A stretch of 64,000 bases of DNA from Chromatiaceae bacterium (GCA_024639005.1 JAHEJD010000003.1:31541-95540); one strand, 5' to 3'. Shown: positions 35,889 through 45,159, counted from the stretch's first letter. Made by a program: numbers and translations. Notes: generated from the sequence alone by a model not told the origin.

Positions 35889-35908
35889 CTAGCCTGCGAA
35901 TCCCACCG
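35889..35908 (+). repeat. solitary family A element end
   Basis: CTAGCCTGCGAATCCCACCG resembles the left terminal repeat of the family A element with three changes. It lies on the far side of the deleted NorD/CbbO gene from the copy at 34997 and in the same orientation. Confidence 0.45.
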
Positions 35909-35943
35909 CAGTGGCGCCGGAAGATATTAGGGCGTCGGCGCAT

Positions 35944-38217
35944 TCACGCACGCCGGTCGGCGGGAAACTGAGTGACATTATCGAACGGCACTCTGCTGCG
36001 GTTGGCCTTTTGCGACGGCTTACCCATCAGATACCCCTGGCCGCGTGCGAAGCCGGCAGCGCGCGCTGCATCCAGAATGGCATCGTCCTCGATGCCCTCG
36101 GCGACCAGCTGATGCCCCGAATCGCGAATCATCTGGGCCAGGTGAGTAACCATATTGCGCTGCGTCTCATCCTGCAGCCCCTGGACGAGGGTGATGTCGA
36201 ACTTGACGACGTCGACCGGCATGCTGGCGAGGTAGCGCACCGAAGAATAACCGCTGCCGAAGTCATCCAGTGCGATCTCAAACCCCCGTTGCCGTAGCTC
36301 GGTCAGATTGTCATTGGCAAGTCCGATCTGGGTGATCAACGCCGTCTCCGTTACCTCGAGCATCACCCGGTAGTCTTTCAGAAACGCCTGGAATCCGCTC
36401 AACCAGGTGCACACCTGCTCATGCACGACCGTCGGCCCAGACAGATTGATCGAGACCCCGGTGCCAGGCTGCAACCTGCCCTCACGCAGATCCGTCAGCA
36501 CGCGGCCTATCGCGGCCCGGTCCAGTTCGACTTCGAGGCGGCGCGCCTCTACCACGGGAAAGATATTCGACGGCTGAATCAGCTCTCCGTCTTGGTGTAT
36601 GCGCACCAGCGCCTCATAGTGGCAGATAGTGCCGTCGTTCAGATCGACGATCGGCTGATAGTGCATCGTCAATCCCGTACCGTAGATCACGGCATCGTAT
36701 ACCGCCATGTTGACCCAACTCGAGAACAGGCCCTCGGAATCGCGAGCCAATGCCTCGGTGAACATCACGACACTGGCGTGACCCGGGCGCTTCGCGCGGA
36801 ACATCGCAACATCCGCCTTCCACTGCAGGGTCTGCAGGTCGTCGAGATCATCGACCCGCGCATTCGCCAGCCCGGCACTGATTCGCAGGGGCTCGCGAAT
36901 CCCCAGTTTGCCGAAATCATAGCCGACGATCTTTTCATGACAGCGCTCTGCAATACGCAGGGCCGATGACTTGTCGCAGTCGAGCAATACCACCGCAAAC
37001 TCATCGCCACCAATTCGGAAGAGTTCTTCACCGCGGCGCAACACGGAGTTGATACGGCTGGCGATAACCTTGAGAACCTGATCGCCGATGCTGTGGCCAT
37101 AAGAGTCGTTGAGTGCCTTGAAGTGGTTGACGTCGAACAGGGCGAAGCAGACGCCCAGGTCTCTGTCGCCCAGGACCTGAGGCAGGTTCTGCATGAACTC
37201 ATCGAAGGCACGTCTGTTCTTTGCACCCGTCAGTGCATCGTGGTGCGCCATCGCCCAGAGTTCCTGGCTCTTCTCCTCGAGGCTGGTATGCACATCGGTC
37301 AGCTGACCCTGGTACACGTTCAACGATTCGCGGATTTTCTCCATCTCGGCGATCGGCAATACCCCCCCCAGCGAGTCGAGCATCAGGCCGCCCGGGCTGT
37401 CTTTCAGCCGATCGATATGCGCCGATATCGCGCGTAGCGGACGCGCGATCAACAACACCAGGGCGGGGAACAGCATCAGCGCAAATACCCCCAAGATCAC
37501 GCTCAGGTTCAGGATCGCGCCCGACAGCATCGCGGACACCGCCTCGACCATCGGATTGTCGCGCAATTCAAACTGCACCGCAGATTGCAGCTCCGGCCAG
37601 GTAAGGCTCGTCCCGTTGCCGCGGGCAAACTCGATGGTGCGTGGGTTCAAGTAGCGATACGCATGCCGCTCGCGCATCTGATCGACGAAGCGAATACGCA
37701 TGCCCACATAGCCCCGCGGCCCCTGACCGATTGCACCGCTGCGCCCGAAAACCGGTCGAAAGACCAGCAAGGTCGGTTCGCTCGAGGAATAATCGACATA
37801 GGCAGGAGGAGGCGGTGCAGCAACCTGGTGCGGCATCGCCTTGTGGCCCAGCTCGGCCAACGCGAGGCCCTCGCGATCATAGACCTCGGCGTCGACCACC
37901 TCGCGCGGCAGATAATCGGAATTCTGCAGGCGCTGATCGCGCCAGAAGGCGTAGTGGCGCGGCGACCGCAGCTGTTGGCCGACCTCTTCCCATGCGGCGA
38001 ACCGCTCGACCGTGCCCTCGGCATCCTGACGAAGGTAGTCCATGACCTCGCCGATCTCTTCGCGTGCAGCCGCCAGACTGGTGGCCTCCATTTCACCGCG
38101 GACGCGCTGGAACTCGCTGTAGGTGAAGGCGCCGTAGCCCAAGAAGGCGAGCAGCACCAGACCGACCATGAAGACTGCGTAGCTGCTGATGGACAAGCCA
38201 CGTTGTGCCCTATCCAT
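35944..38217 (-). CDS. membrane diguanylate cyclase/phosphodiesterase (GGDEF-EAL)
   Basis: 757 residues. Two membrane helices (YAVFMVGLVLLAFLGYGAFTY and a second near 235-255, LSVILGVFALMLFPALVLLI) bracket an extracytoplasmic sensor region, followed by a HAMP-like segment, a GGDEF domain with intact RIGGDEFAVV and an EAL domain with intact YEALVRI, DDFGSGYSSVRYL and the EGIE motif. Both active sites look complete, so it can potentially both make and break cyclic di-GMP. The ATG overlaps the hydrolase stop by 8 bases, so the two are co-translated. A c-di-GMP effector (PilZ protein) occurs at 15.6 kb. Confidence 0.92.
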   Translation of the reverse strand: MDRAQRGLSISSYAVFMVGLVLLAFLGYGAFTYSEFQRVRGEMEATSLAAAREEIGEVMDYLRQDAEGTVERFAAWEEVGQQLRSPRHYAFWRDQRLQNSDYLPREVVDAEVYDREGLALAELGHKAMPHQVAAPPPPAYVDYSSSEPTLLVFRPVFGRSGAIGQGPRGYVGMRIRFVDQMRERHAYRYLNPRTIEFARGNGTSLTWPELQSAVQFELRDNPMVEAVSAMLSGAILNLSVILGVFALMLFPALVLLIARPLRAISAHIDRLKDSPGGLMLDSLGGVLPIAEMEKIRESLNVYQGQLTDVHTSLEEKSQELWAMAHHDALTGAKNRRAFDEFMQNLPQVLGDRDLGVCFALFDVNHFKALNDSYGHSIGDQVLKVIASRINSVLRRGEELFRIGGDEFAVVLLDCDKSSALRIAERCHEKIVGYDFGKLGIREPLRISAGLANARVDDLDDLQTLQWKADVAMFRAKRPGHASVVMFTEALARDSEGLFSSWVNMAVYDAVIYGTGLTMHYQPIVDLNDGTICHYEALVRIHQDGELIQPSNIFPVVEARRLEVELDRAAIGRVLTDLREGRLQPGTGVSINLSGPTVVHEQVCTWLSGFQAFLKDYRVMLEVTETALITQIGLANDNLTELRQRGFEIALDDFGSGYSSVRYLASMPVDVVKFDITLVQGLQDETQRNMVTHLAQMIRDSGHQLVAEGIEDDAILDAARAAGFARGQGYLMGKPSQKANRSRVPFDNVTQFPADRRA

Positions 38218-39073
38218 GTCGACTCCCTGCGATCAAATGCAGCACGCGATCGAATAGATCGGACGCGTTGGCGAGATCCAGTAAATGGTTGGCGCCGGCC
38301 ACCGCGTGCACGCTGACGCCGGCGTCTCGCAATGCGGCCAACCAATCTCTGTCGATGTCTTTGTCCCGGTCCCCGAAGATCACGGTGACCGGCATCCTGC
38401 CGTCGGCCACTATCTGTTGCATGCGGTCCCGACCCCATTCGCTGTAAGACAGAAAGGCTGCAGCCGTGGTGCTGTAAGGGTTGCAGAACTGCAGTGCATA
38501 GACATCGAGGGCGTTATCGCTGCGGCGCAGTGCGTCATGCGCGTGTTTCCGCATGGCGCTGAAACGATCTGCGGCCTGCTCTTCGCCAAAGTACGATGGG
38601 CTGACCAGCAGCAACTGGTCGACGGCCAGGTCGGGATGTGCCTCGAGCAGTGCGGCCAGCTGAACGCCGCCGCTCCCGTGCCCGATCAGGATCGGTGGCT
38701 TCCCTGTGCGTTTGCTCAACCAACCCGCCCAGGCATGCAGCTCGGCCACGTCCTGCTGCATCGAATGGGTGTGGATGGCGGCGCAATCCAGACCCTGCTG
38801 GCGGCGGTCCAGACCGAGGCTCAACGAGGGCGTAAGTACACTGAAGCCTTCACCGGCGAGCCCCTCCGCCAGGCGCCGAACGGCGGGGAAATCGTGCGTC
38901 TGCAGCCAGCCGTGCAGGATCAGGATCGCCGGCCTGTCGACGGCCCCGGGCCAGTACTCGGCCTGGGCGGCCCGATCCTGGGAGATCGCAAGCTCCATTC
39001 GCGCGCTGCCCGCCTGGAGTGTTGTCGGCAGCCCAATCAGCAGCAGCCAAACAATCAGCGAGGTTAGGGGCAC
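38210..39073 (-). CDS. alpha/beta hydrolase, secreted
   Basis: 287 residues from a GTG at 39073 preceded by GGGAGAGCAA; a more distant ATG (39118) has no such site and would interrupt the signal peptide (PLTSLIVWLLLIGLPTTLQA). Fold blocks: ILILHGWLQTH (oxyanion HG), nucleophile serine in LIGHGSGGVQLAALL, aspartate in IFGDRDKDI and histidine in VAGANHLLDL. Substrate unknown. Translationally coupled to the downstream GGDEF-EAL gene. Confidence 0.8.
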   Translation of the reverse strand: MPLTSLIVWLLLIGLPTTLQAGSARMELAISQDRAAQAEYWPGAVDRPAILILHGWLQTHDFPAVRRLAEGLAGEGFSVLTPSLSLGLDRRQQGLDCAAIHTHSMQQDVAELHAWAGWLSKRTGKPPILIGHGSGGVQLAALLEAHPDLAVDQLLLVSPSYFGEEQAADRFSAMRKHAHDALRRSDNALDVYALQFCNPYSTTAAAFLSYSEWGRDRMQQIVADGRMPVTVIFGDRDKDIDRDWLAALRDAGVSVHAVAGANHLLDLANASDLFDRVLHLIAGSRHG

Positions 39074-39304
39074 TTGCTCTCCCAAACAATCAAGACATTT
39101 TTCTAACCCGCTAAACAATAGCTCATTTTTTTAATTCGTACACCCCTATGTCTTATCGCCGGGATCACTGCGGCCGGGCATGGGGCCGCGACCCTGCCAG
39201 GCAGAGTGCTATGACGACGGGGAGAAATGAGGCGATTCGGAACGGCCTCAGGCCAATTCCATGGGCGTGGCAGCGCGGCCTTGTATGCAATGGTGGGGCG
39301 AGAT

Positions 39305-39730
39305 CTAGTCGGGGATGGCGTCGTCGGCGTTGTCGAAGCTACCGTCGGGGCCGGCACTGCGCAGCTCGTATTCCTGGGGATTCGCGGTCGCCGCGGTGCG
39401 CTGATAGCGATAGATGTTGCCCCAGGGATCGAGCCAGGGCTGGGTCCCGGCCGGCGCTGAGCCCGCCACCTGGATGCCATTGTCGTTGGTGTAGACATTG
39501 ACGTCAGCGGGCGGCGTATAGCCCGCGGGCTCAATGGCCGCCAGACTGTTGTCCAGCGCGAGGTCGTCGAGGATCAGCTGCATCTGCCGGATGTCCTTCA
39601 GCGCCGTGCCGTAGCGGGCCTCGACGACGTAGCCCTGGTACAGCGGTACCGCAATCGCCGACAGGATCGCGAGGATCGCCACGGCGATCATGATCTCGAT
39701 CAGGGTCAATCCGGTCTGTTTCCTCATCAT
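39305..39730 (-). CDS. GspG-like type II pseudopilin, solitary
   Basis: 141 residues. A prepilin leader MMRKQTG is followed by LTLIEIMIAVAILAILSAIA, so leader peptidase would cut after Gly; the glutamate at +5 is conserved, but the residue after the cut is Leu where most have Phe or Met. The rest has the GspG features: LDDLALDN, DPWGNIYRYQ and the C-terminal RSAGPDGSFDNADD. An AGGAGGTGA ribosome binding site precedes the ATG. No gsp or pil assembly genes are adjacent. Confidence 0.82.
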   Translation of the reverse strand: MMRKQTGLTLIEIMIAVAILAILSAIAVPLYQGYVVEARYGTALKDIRQMQLILDDLALDNSLAAIEPAGYTPPADVNVYTNDNGIQVAGSAPAGTQPWLDPWGNIYRYQRTAATANPQEYELRSAGPDGSFDNADDAIPD

Positions 39731-40276
39731 GGCCTCACCTCCTGTAGCTTGCTGCCCGGCGTTTGTACCGAATGATGGCACAACGCGAGTAGCTGAACTG
39801 CGGCCTGCTCCGCCGCCGCTCCGATAGCCCCGCCGCTCCTGACTGCCGGTCAGCCGCGCGCCACCTCGACCTGCGATGGGCATACGGCTGATAGCGTCCC
39901 GACGGGGCGACATCTTTAATCCTGCAAACTTTGAGGACGCCAGCCGCCACTCAACCGGGGGTTCACCCGAGGCATTCCGGCATGGGGCCCTGGTGGGGCT
40001 CAGATGGGACCCTTCAGCAGCACCGGCAAATCGTTGCGATAGGCGGCCTCAAAGACGGCGATCTCGTCGCCGTCCGGCGGGCGTTTCTACGCTATGCACT
40101 GAATCGACCGCACCATGCCGGCGACTTTTCTTGCTCTGCATCGGCACTCTAGGGGCAGCACCACCACCCTGTGCCGACGTCGGGTTTTTTTGGCCCTGCG
40201 CAAAGAAATAGCTTCCAATTTTGATAACCATAATATTCGCATGTGCTGATATTTAGAATTTACTGAGGAGAGAGTC
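39731..40276. other. divergent intergenic region with no supported gene
   Basis: About 545 bases between the pseudopilin and the sulfur-globule-like gene. Several short frames lack ribosome binding sites. A possible weak hairpin with a following T-run lies near 40145-40190. The 70 bases before 40277 are AT-rich and must include the globule protein promoter. Confidence 0.45.
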
Positions 40277-40633
40277 ATGAAAAAACTGACACTTTCACTG
40301 CTGGCAGCGATGCTTATCGCGGTTGCTGGCAGCGCATCGGCCTGGTGGGGCAACTGGGGTGGCTATGGCTGGAACCCCTATGATCCCTGGGATCCGCGCT
40401 TTTGGCTCGAGGAGTTCTTCGGCGGCGGTTACTATGGCGGTGGGCCCTGGGGCTATCGCGGGCCCTGGGGCGGCTGCGGCTATCCTTATTACGGAGGCTA
40501 TGGTTACGCCCCCTGGGGCGTGTATGGTTTCGGTTATGCCCCCTGGGCAGGTTATGGATATCCGGCCCATAGTGGCTGGGGCTACCCCCTCTATGCGTCC
40601 TTACCGGCGCAGGTCACCAGCACCACCGAGTAA
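40277..40633 (+). CDS. sulfur-globule-protein-like secreted Gly/Tyr/Trp-rich protein
   Basis: 118 residues with a clear signal peptide (MKKLTLSLLAAMLIAVAGSASA). The mature part is nearly all Gly, Tyr, Trp, Pro and Phe in short repeats (WGGYGWNPYDPWD, GGGYYGGGPWGYRGPWGG, GGYGYAPWGVYGFGYAPW) with a single cysteine. This composition and the secretion signal match the sulfur globule proteins (Sgp) that coat periplasmic sulfur inclusions in purple sulfur bacteria and relatives. The alternative is a generic Gly-rich envelope protein. Strong ribosome binding site GAGGAGAG. The apr operon only 1.6 kb away supports a sulfur role. Confidence 0.78.
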   Translation: MKKLTLSLLAAMLIAVAGSASAWWGNWGGYGWNPYDPWDPRFWLEEFFGGGYYGGGPWGYRGPWGGCGYPYYGGYGYAPWGVYGFGYAPWAGYGYPAHSGWGYPLYASLPAQVTSTTE

Positions 40634-40653
40634 TCGTCAACCATGTCGTAAGA

Positions 40654-40672
40654 CCCGCGCTAGACGCGCGGG
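40654..40672 (+). terminator. probable terminator of the globule-protein gene
   Basis: CCCGCG, seven-base loop, CGCGGG followed by CCTTGC. The stem is good but the T-run is poor, so termination may be partial or Rho-assisted. Confidence 0.45.
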
Positions 40673-40760
40673 CCTTGCTGCATGACCGGGGTTTCCATAG
40701 CCATTTTCGAGGCGGGCGGCGTCTCAACAGATTGAACGGTGCTGCGAAAGCGGGAGTCGG

Positions 40761-41057
40761 GTGTCACCCATGGATGATCCGGTCGCCTGGATAATCATCA
40801 TCGCGTTCTACGCCCCGCTGCATTTTCTGCTGCCGGTACTCGTGTTGTTCATCACCGGCAACGAAGCGGAGGTACTGCGCAGAGAGCTGATTAGACACGC
40901 GCTGATTGACGCCGGCGTGTCTATGGCCGCGGCCTTTGCGCTCGTCATCTATCTGGTACAACAGGGCGATTTATCGGTCGCGATGTTCATTCTGCTGCTG
41001 TCGATAGCCTTCCCGTTCATCCGCATCTGGCGCCATCGGCGCGAGATTACCGACTGA
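40761..41057 (+). CDS. small three-helix membrane protein
   Basis: 98 residues starting at GTG 40761 (GGGAG five bases upstream); an in-frame ATG at 40770 is the alternative. Hydrophobic segments lie at about 9-32 (WIIIIAFYAPLHFLLPVLVL), 46-66 (DAGVSMAAAFALVIYLV) and 71-88 (VAMFILLLSIAFPFI), with a basic C-terminus. No family is recognised. Not related in sequence to the globule protein. Confidence 0.55.
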   Translation: MSPMDDPVAWIIIIAFYAPLHFLLPVLVLFITGNEAEVLRRELIRHALIDAGVSMAAAFALVIYLVQQGDLSVAMFILLLSIAFPFIRIWRHRREITD

Positions 41058-41152
41058 CAAGATCCACACACAGGCCGGGCGGCACGCATGCCACTGGGTT
41101 AGGCACAACCTGCAAACGCGTCCCAAATACCAATAGTCCTGGACTGCTGCCG

Positions 41153-42070
41153 TCAAATCTCTGAGCCACCCGTTGTTTCATCACGCATCTGCTGTTCTGC
41201 CTTCGCGTTGCGCGCCTCGATCTCGGCCTTGGCACGTGCCTCCCAGGCCTCTTTGCGTTCCTCGACGCGCTTTTCCCATGCGCCGCTCTTTTCCGGGATA
41301 GTCTTTTCGCCGAACAGCGCCTGGCGCATCAGTTTGTTGCCCAGCTTTATTAAGGCAACATTGTCTTCGGCGACCTCGGCATAGGTCTCGGCCGGCAGAT
41401 CATAGGTGGCCTTGAAGTTGTCGCTCATCACGAAGCGACGCAGCATGTCAAAATTGAACGAGGCCATGAAGAACAGCTGCAGGCTCATCTCACTGGGCTT
41501 ACCGACACCGGGTCCACCCGACTTCTTCTTCAGGATGAGCTCATACCAACTGCGATTCAGCGCGTCGAATTCCTCAACACCTTGCTCCTTGCGATAGTCG
41601 CGCAGGGTGATCTCGCGCGGCTCCTGATGGCCCTTGCAGTGATCTTCGCGAACCAATGAATACTTCTGCTTTGCCTCATAGGTGTCCTTTTCACGCATAT
41701 TCAACAGCGCAACAGGATAATAGCGACAGACCGTTGGGCGATCCTGGTAGACGCTGCAGCCATTGTCGCCATCGAGGAATAGGCAAGCGCCATCGTCGTC
41801 GGTACGCAGCTTGATTCCGGGGGTGCCATCCGCATCCAATTCGAAGGGAACGGTGTGCTGGCTCACAAACTGTTCGGAATTCATCCCGAGGCGCTTCTGC
41901 AACCGCAGGACGTCGTAAGGCGCCAAAGTGACATCGGCATGCTTGCAGCAGGCATTGAAGCACGAGATACCCTTGAAGCAACTGAACTGGATGACGCTGT
42001 CTTCCGTCAGCAATGCCGGGACGGCGGGGCTGGCGAACTGCTCGGGGATGTCGAATTTCTCGTCGCTCAT
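41153..42070 (-). CDS. YkgJ-family cysteine-cluster protein
   Basis: 305 residues from the ATG at 42070 (ribosome binding site GAGGGAAG). The N-terminal part holds the YkgJ cluster: FSCFKGISCFNACCKHADV, then GACLFLDGDNGCSVYQDRPTVCRYYPV, giving eight cysteines likely to bind zinc or an iron-sulfur centre. The C-terminal 60 residues are a charged coiled helix (WEKRVEERKEAWEARAKAEI). It follows aprA on the same strand but with a strong terminator between, so it is a separate transcript. Function of YkgJ proteins is unknown. Confidence 0.85.
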   Translation of the reverse strand: MSDEKFDIPEQFASPAVPALLTEDSVIQFSCFKGISCFNACCKHADVTLAPYDVLRLQKRLGMNSEQFVSQHTVPFELDADGTPGIKLRTDDDGACLFLDGDNGCSVYQDRPTVCRYYPVALLNMREKDTYEAKQKYSLVREDHCKGHQEPREITLRDYRKEQGVEEFDALNRSWYELILKKKSGGPGVGKPSEMSLQLFFMASFNFDMLRRFVMSDNFKATYDLPAETYAEVAEDNVALIKLGNKLMRQALFGEKTIPEKSGAWEKRVEERKEAWEARAKAEIEARNAKAEQQMRDETTGGSEI

Positions 42071-42194
42071 GAAATCTTCCCTCGACGCTACCAAACGCCG
42101 CATTGATTAGCGTAAGTTAGAACGGTAGCGCATGACGGCAGGCCACGCGGGGCGAACATTATAAGGTTTTTCTGATCTAGCAGCCTGAAACCAT

Positions 42195-42224
42195 AAAAAA
42201 ACCGGGCGCCTAGCGGCGCCCGGT
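42195..42224 (-). terminator. Rho-independent terminator of aprBA
   Basis: On the minus strand ACCGGGCGCC, four-base loop, GGCGCCCGGT then TTTTTT, starting 30 bases past the aprA stop codon. It separates aprBA from the YkgJ-family gene. Confidence 0.92.
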
Positions 42225-42253
42225 GGAGCAGTCTCTCTACCCTCGAACGGGGC

Positions 42254-44257
42254 TTATTTGAACAGCTTCGACTTGTCGACCAGGTCCTTGTGGGCGCGCT
42301 TGAAGCAGTTCCAGGTCTTGGTCTCTTTGTCGTAAACGGAGTTTACAAAGCAGTGCCAGTTTTCTTCGTCGATGAAGTTCTTGTCCATGCGATAGTAGAA
42401 GCCTGGATAGCGGGTTTCCTCACGAAACTGAATATGTTTCATATGGGCTTCCGCCGTCAGAACGCGGTGGTAATTCTCCCACGCACGCAGCAGCTCGTGA
42501 AGATCCTTGGCACGCATCTCTAGCGCGTCTTCCTTCAGCATTTCAAGCTTCTGCTCGGCCAGATATAGCATATGCTCATTGGTGGTGTAGTAAGTCGACA
42601 CACCCGCGACGTACTCGTCCATGATTTTCTGCAGACGGAACTGCAGCATACGCGGCGTGATGTAGTTAGGGTTGACGTCGATCGCGGTCGAGTAGTCCTT
42701 GTGCTCGAGGAAGTTGCGCACCGGACGGTAGATCTCTTCGATCAGTTCGTCGACCGTGGTATCGAGTTCCGGCTGATGGTCTGTGCTGTCCATCACGAAC
42801 TTGACCATCGACTTGGCACACATACGCCCCTCGGCATGAGAGCCGGACGAAAACTTGTGGCCGGAGGCACCCACGCCGTCACCGGCTGTGAACAGACCCT
42901 TGACAGTGGTCATGCCGCGGTAACCCCAGTTCCAGCCTTGCGGGAGGTGGCTCGGGATCCTGTCCCTGTCGGGATGCTCTTCGGAGGTCGGCGCGCCGAC
43001 GTCGGTCGGACCCGATGCCCAGATGCCACAGCAGCCCGAGTGCGAGCCGAGCAGGTAGGGCTCGGTCGGCATCAGTTCGGAGTTCTTCTTCTCCGGCTCG
43101 ATGTTCTCACCGGCCCAGATACCACACTGCCCGACACACATGTCCAGGAAGTCTTCCCAGGCCTCGGCCTCGAGGTGCTTGACCTCGCGCGGCGAAAGCG
43201 TATCACGCAGGTTCGCCAGCGCGGTGACGGTGTCAATCCAGATCGGACCGCGACCCTCGCGCATTTCCTTCAGCATCAGGTGGTTGCGCAGGCAGGCAGC
43301 AGGCACTCTGGTCTGGCCGTACGGGGGATAGTCCTTCAGCAGTTCCTTGTTGGTCTCCAGGTAGACGTCGCCGTACGCATTGGTGGACTTTGCCTTAAAC
43401 AACAGGAACCAAGCACCGACCGGACCGTAACCATCTTTGAAGCGGGTCGGCACAAAGCGGTTCTCCATCATAGTTAGCTCGGCACCGGCCTCGGCGGCCA
43501 TCGCATAGGTGGAACCGGCGTTCCACACTGGGTACCAGGCGCGGCCCAGGCCTTCACCGACGGATCGAGGACGAAAGATGTTCACACAACCGCCGGCGAC
43601 CAGCAGGATGGCCTTGGTCCGGTAGACGAACAGCTTGTGCTCGCGAATCGAGAAACCGACCGCGCCGGCGATACGGTTCTTGTCATTCTTGTCGTTGATC
43701 AGCCTGACAATAAACACATGCTCCTGGATACGCTCGCCACCCAGGGCCTTCTTTGCCGCCTCGGCGACGATCCACTTGTAGGACTCGCCGTTGATCATGA
43801 TCTGCCATCTGCCCGTGCGGACCGGCTTGCCACCGTCCTTTAGCGCCGTCATGTCTTTCGAACCGTCGTGACGCTCGCCGGTCTCGTCGGTCTTCCAGAT
43901 CGGCAGGCCCCACTCTTCGAACAGGTGCACCGACTCGTCGACGTGACGCGCCAGGTCATATGTCAGGTCGTCGCGGGTGATACCCATTAGGTCATTGGAA
44001 ATCATGCGGGCGTGATCCGCCGGGTCCTGTTCCGGGCCGATATACGTGTTGATAGCGGACAGACCCTGGGCAACTGCGCCGGAACGGTCCAGCGCGGCCT
44101 TGTCGACCAGCTTCACCTTGATGTCAACGCCCTGCGCTTTAGCAGCCTCGAGCCACGGGCCAATCTCGTAGCCGGCACCACAGGCAGCCATGCCGCCGCC
44201 AACGATCAGTATATCCACCGCTTCTTGGACGACGTCGGGTTTACCGAATTCAGCCAT
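42254..44257 (-). CDS. aprA: adenylylsulfate reductase alpha subunit AprA
   Basis: 667 residues, normal length. FAD-binding N-terminus (VDILIVGGGMAACGAGYEIG), QGLSAINTYIGPEQDP, RTGRWQIMINGESYK, LLVAGGCVNIFRPRS and the CVGQCGIWAGENIEP and GSHSGCCGIWASGPTD blocks are diagnostic of AprA. It holds FAD and catalyses APS + 2e- to AMP + sulfite; in sulfur oxidisers the reaction runs in reverse to make APS from sulfite. Cytoplasmic heterodimer with AprB. A strong ribosome binding site (AGAGGAACG) is present 49 bases after aprB. No sat, qmo or aprM gene is in the window next to it. Confidence 0.97.
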   Translation of the reverse strand: MAEFGKPDVVQEAVDILIVGGGMAACGAGYEIGPWLEAAKAQGVDIKVKLVDKAALDRSGAVAQGLSAINTYIGPEQDPADHARMISNDLMGITRDDLTYDLARHVDESVHLFEEWGLPIWKTDETGERHDGSKDMTALKDGGKPVRTGRWQIMINGESYKWIVAEAAKKALGGERIQEHVFIVRLINDKNDKNRIAGAVGFSIREHKLFVYRTKAILLVAGGCVNIFRPRSVGEGLGRAWYPVWNAGSTYAMAAEAGAELTMMENRFVPTRFKDGYGPVGAWFLLFKAKSTNAYGDVYLETNKELLKDYPPYGQTRVPAACLRNHLMLKEMREGRGPIWIDTVTALANLRDTLSPREVKHLEAEAWEDFLDMCVGQCGIWAGENIEPEKKNSELMPTEPYLLGSHSGCCGIWASGPTDVGAPTSEEHPDRDRIPSHLPQGWNWGYRGMTTVKGLFTAGDGVGASGHKFSSGSHAEGRMCAKSMVKFVMDSTDHQPELDTTVDELIEEIYRPVRNFLEHKDYSTAIDVNPNYITPRMLQFRLQKIMDEYVAGVSTYYTTNEHMLYLAEQKLEMLKEDALEMRAKDLHELLRAWENYHRVLTAEAHMKHIQFREETRYPGFYYRMDKNFIDEENWHCFVNSVYDKETKTWNCFKRAHKDLVDKSKLFK

Positions 44258-44306
44258 TGTTCGTTCCTCTTCTCTTAATCTCGGTTGTCCGCACGAAAGC
44301 GCGCGA

Positions 44307-44774
44307 TTACTTCGCGATCAGCTCGTTCGGATCGCCGGGGCGGAAACCGTTGCATTCGACAAAGAACCCGTTGTCTTCGATCTTGCTGATGTCAGCGGCC
44401 GGCTTGTCGCTGTAAGGATCGATGGAGCCTTCCGGCGTGGTGCGGATCGGGAACTTGAAGCGCTTCAGGCTGCCATCGCGGAACTTGATGCTCCACATGA
44501 TGGAGTCCGTGCCGCGCAACGGTAGAACCGACCCTCCCAGCGGAACGATGTCTGCGTACGGACGCACCTCGACGGCATTCTGCGGACAGATCTTCACGCA
44601 GCAGTAACACTCCCAGCACTGCTCCGGCTCCTGGTTGTAGGCCTTCATGGCATGCCCGGTCTCGGAACCGTCCATGTCCAGCTTCATCAGGTCGTGCGGG
44701 CAGATGTACATGCACGCCGCCTTGTCCTGGCCCTTACAACCATCGCACTTGTCAGTACGCACAAATGTCGGCAT
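44307..44774 (-). CDS. aprB: adenylylsulfate reductase beta subunit AprB
   Basis: 155 residues. Two [4Fe-4S] clusters are bound by CDGCKGQDKAACMYICPHDLM and CWECYCCVKICPQNA. The C-terminal tail that wraps around AprA (DNGFFVECNGFRPGDPNEL) is intact. It carries electrons from the membrane or soluble donor to the FAD of AprA. Ribosome binding site AGGAGA. First gene of aprBA; the 385-base gap upstream holds its promoter and that of a divergent thioredoxin/HEAT gene. Confidence 0.97.
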   Translation of the reverse strand: MPTFVRTDKCDGCKGQDKAACMYICPHDLMKLDMDGSETGHAMKAYNQEPEQCWECYCCVKICPQNAVEVRPYADIVPLGGSVLPLRGTDSIMWSIKFRDGSLKRFKFPIRTTPEGSIDPYSDKPAADISKIEDNGFFVECNGFRPGDPNELIAK

Positions 44775-45159
44775 CGATGAGTCTCCTGAATTCAGACTGC
44801 GGTGTTAACGCCACTCGCAAGCGGCAGTTTTCGTAGAAGTGATCGGGTGGCACCCATGCGCCAGCCGTGCAGCTTCTGATTGCTTGGTCCTTCCTGTCTG
44901 ACGATCCGGCATTCGGACGGCTGACGAGTCGCCAGGCGATGTCTGCAATGTGCCTTGAGCGCGGCTGCCCAACATGGGCCCTGGGGATGGTAAACATAAA
45001 GAGAGTGGGGGGGAAAGGCCAAATAGTTTTAGGGCCCGCAAGCATAGATAAGTCTTATTTCTTTTTCTAAAACTCGAAACCAAGGAACTGTTTTTCCTTA
45101 CATTTTCTATTCAATACCCGAACCGGCCGGTATATTCCCCCGATTAGCTGGACAAGCCC
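44775..45159. other. divergent promoter region between aprBA and the thioredoxin/HEAT gene
   Basis: About 385 bases with no supported gene. The part near 45050-45110 is unusually AT-rich compared with the window and probably holds one or both promoters, but I cannot assign boxes confidently. No sigma-54 -24/-12 pattern was seen. Confidence 0.5.

Noticed and set aside
39876-40211. A 111-codon frame upstream of the globule-protein gene
   Set aside because: No start signal and no recognisable features; lies in a divergent promoter region.
40430-40600. GC-rich short repeats inside the globule-protein gene resembling a repeat array
   Set aside because: They are codon repeats for Gly/Tyr/Trp, not spaced repeats.
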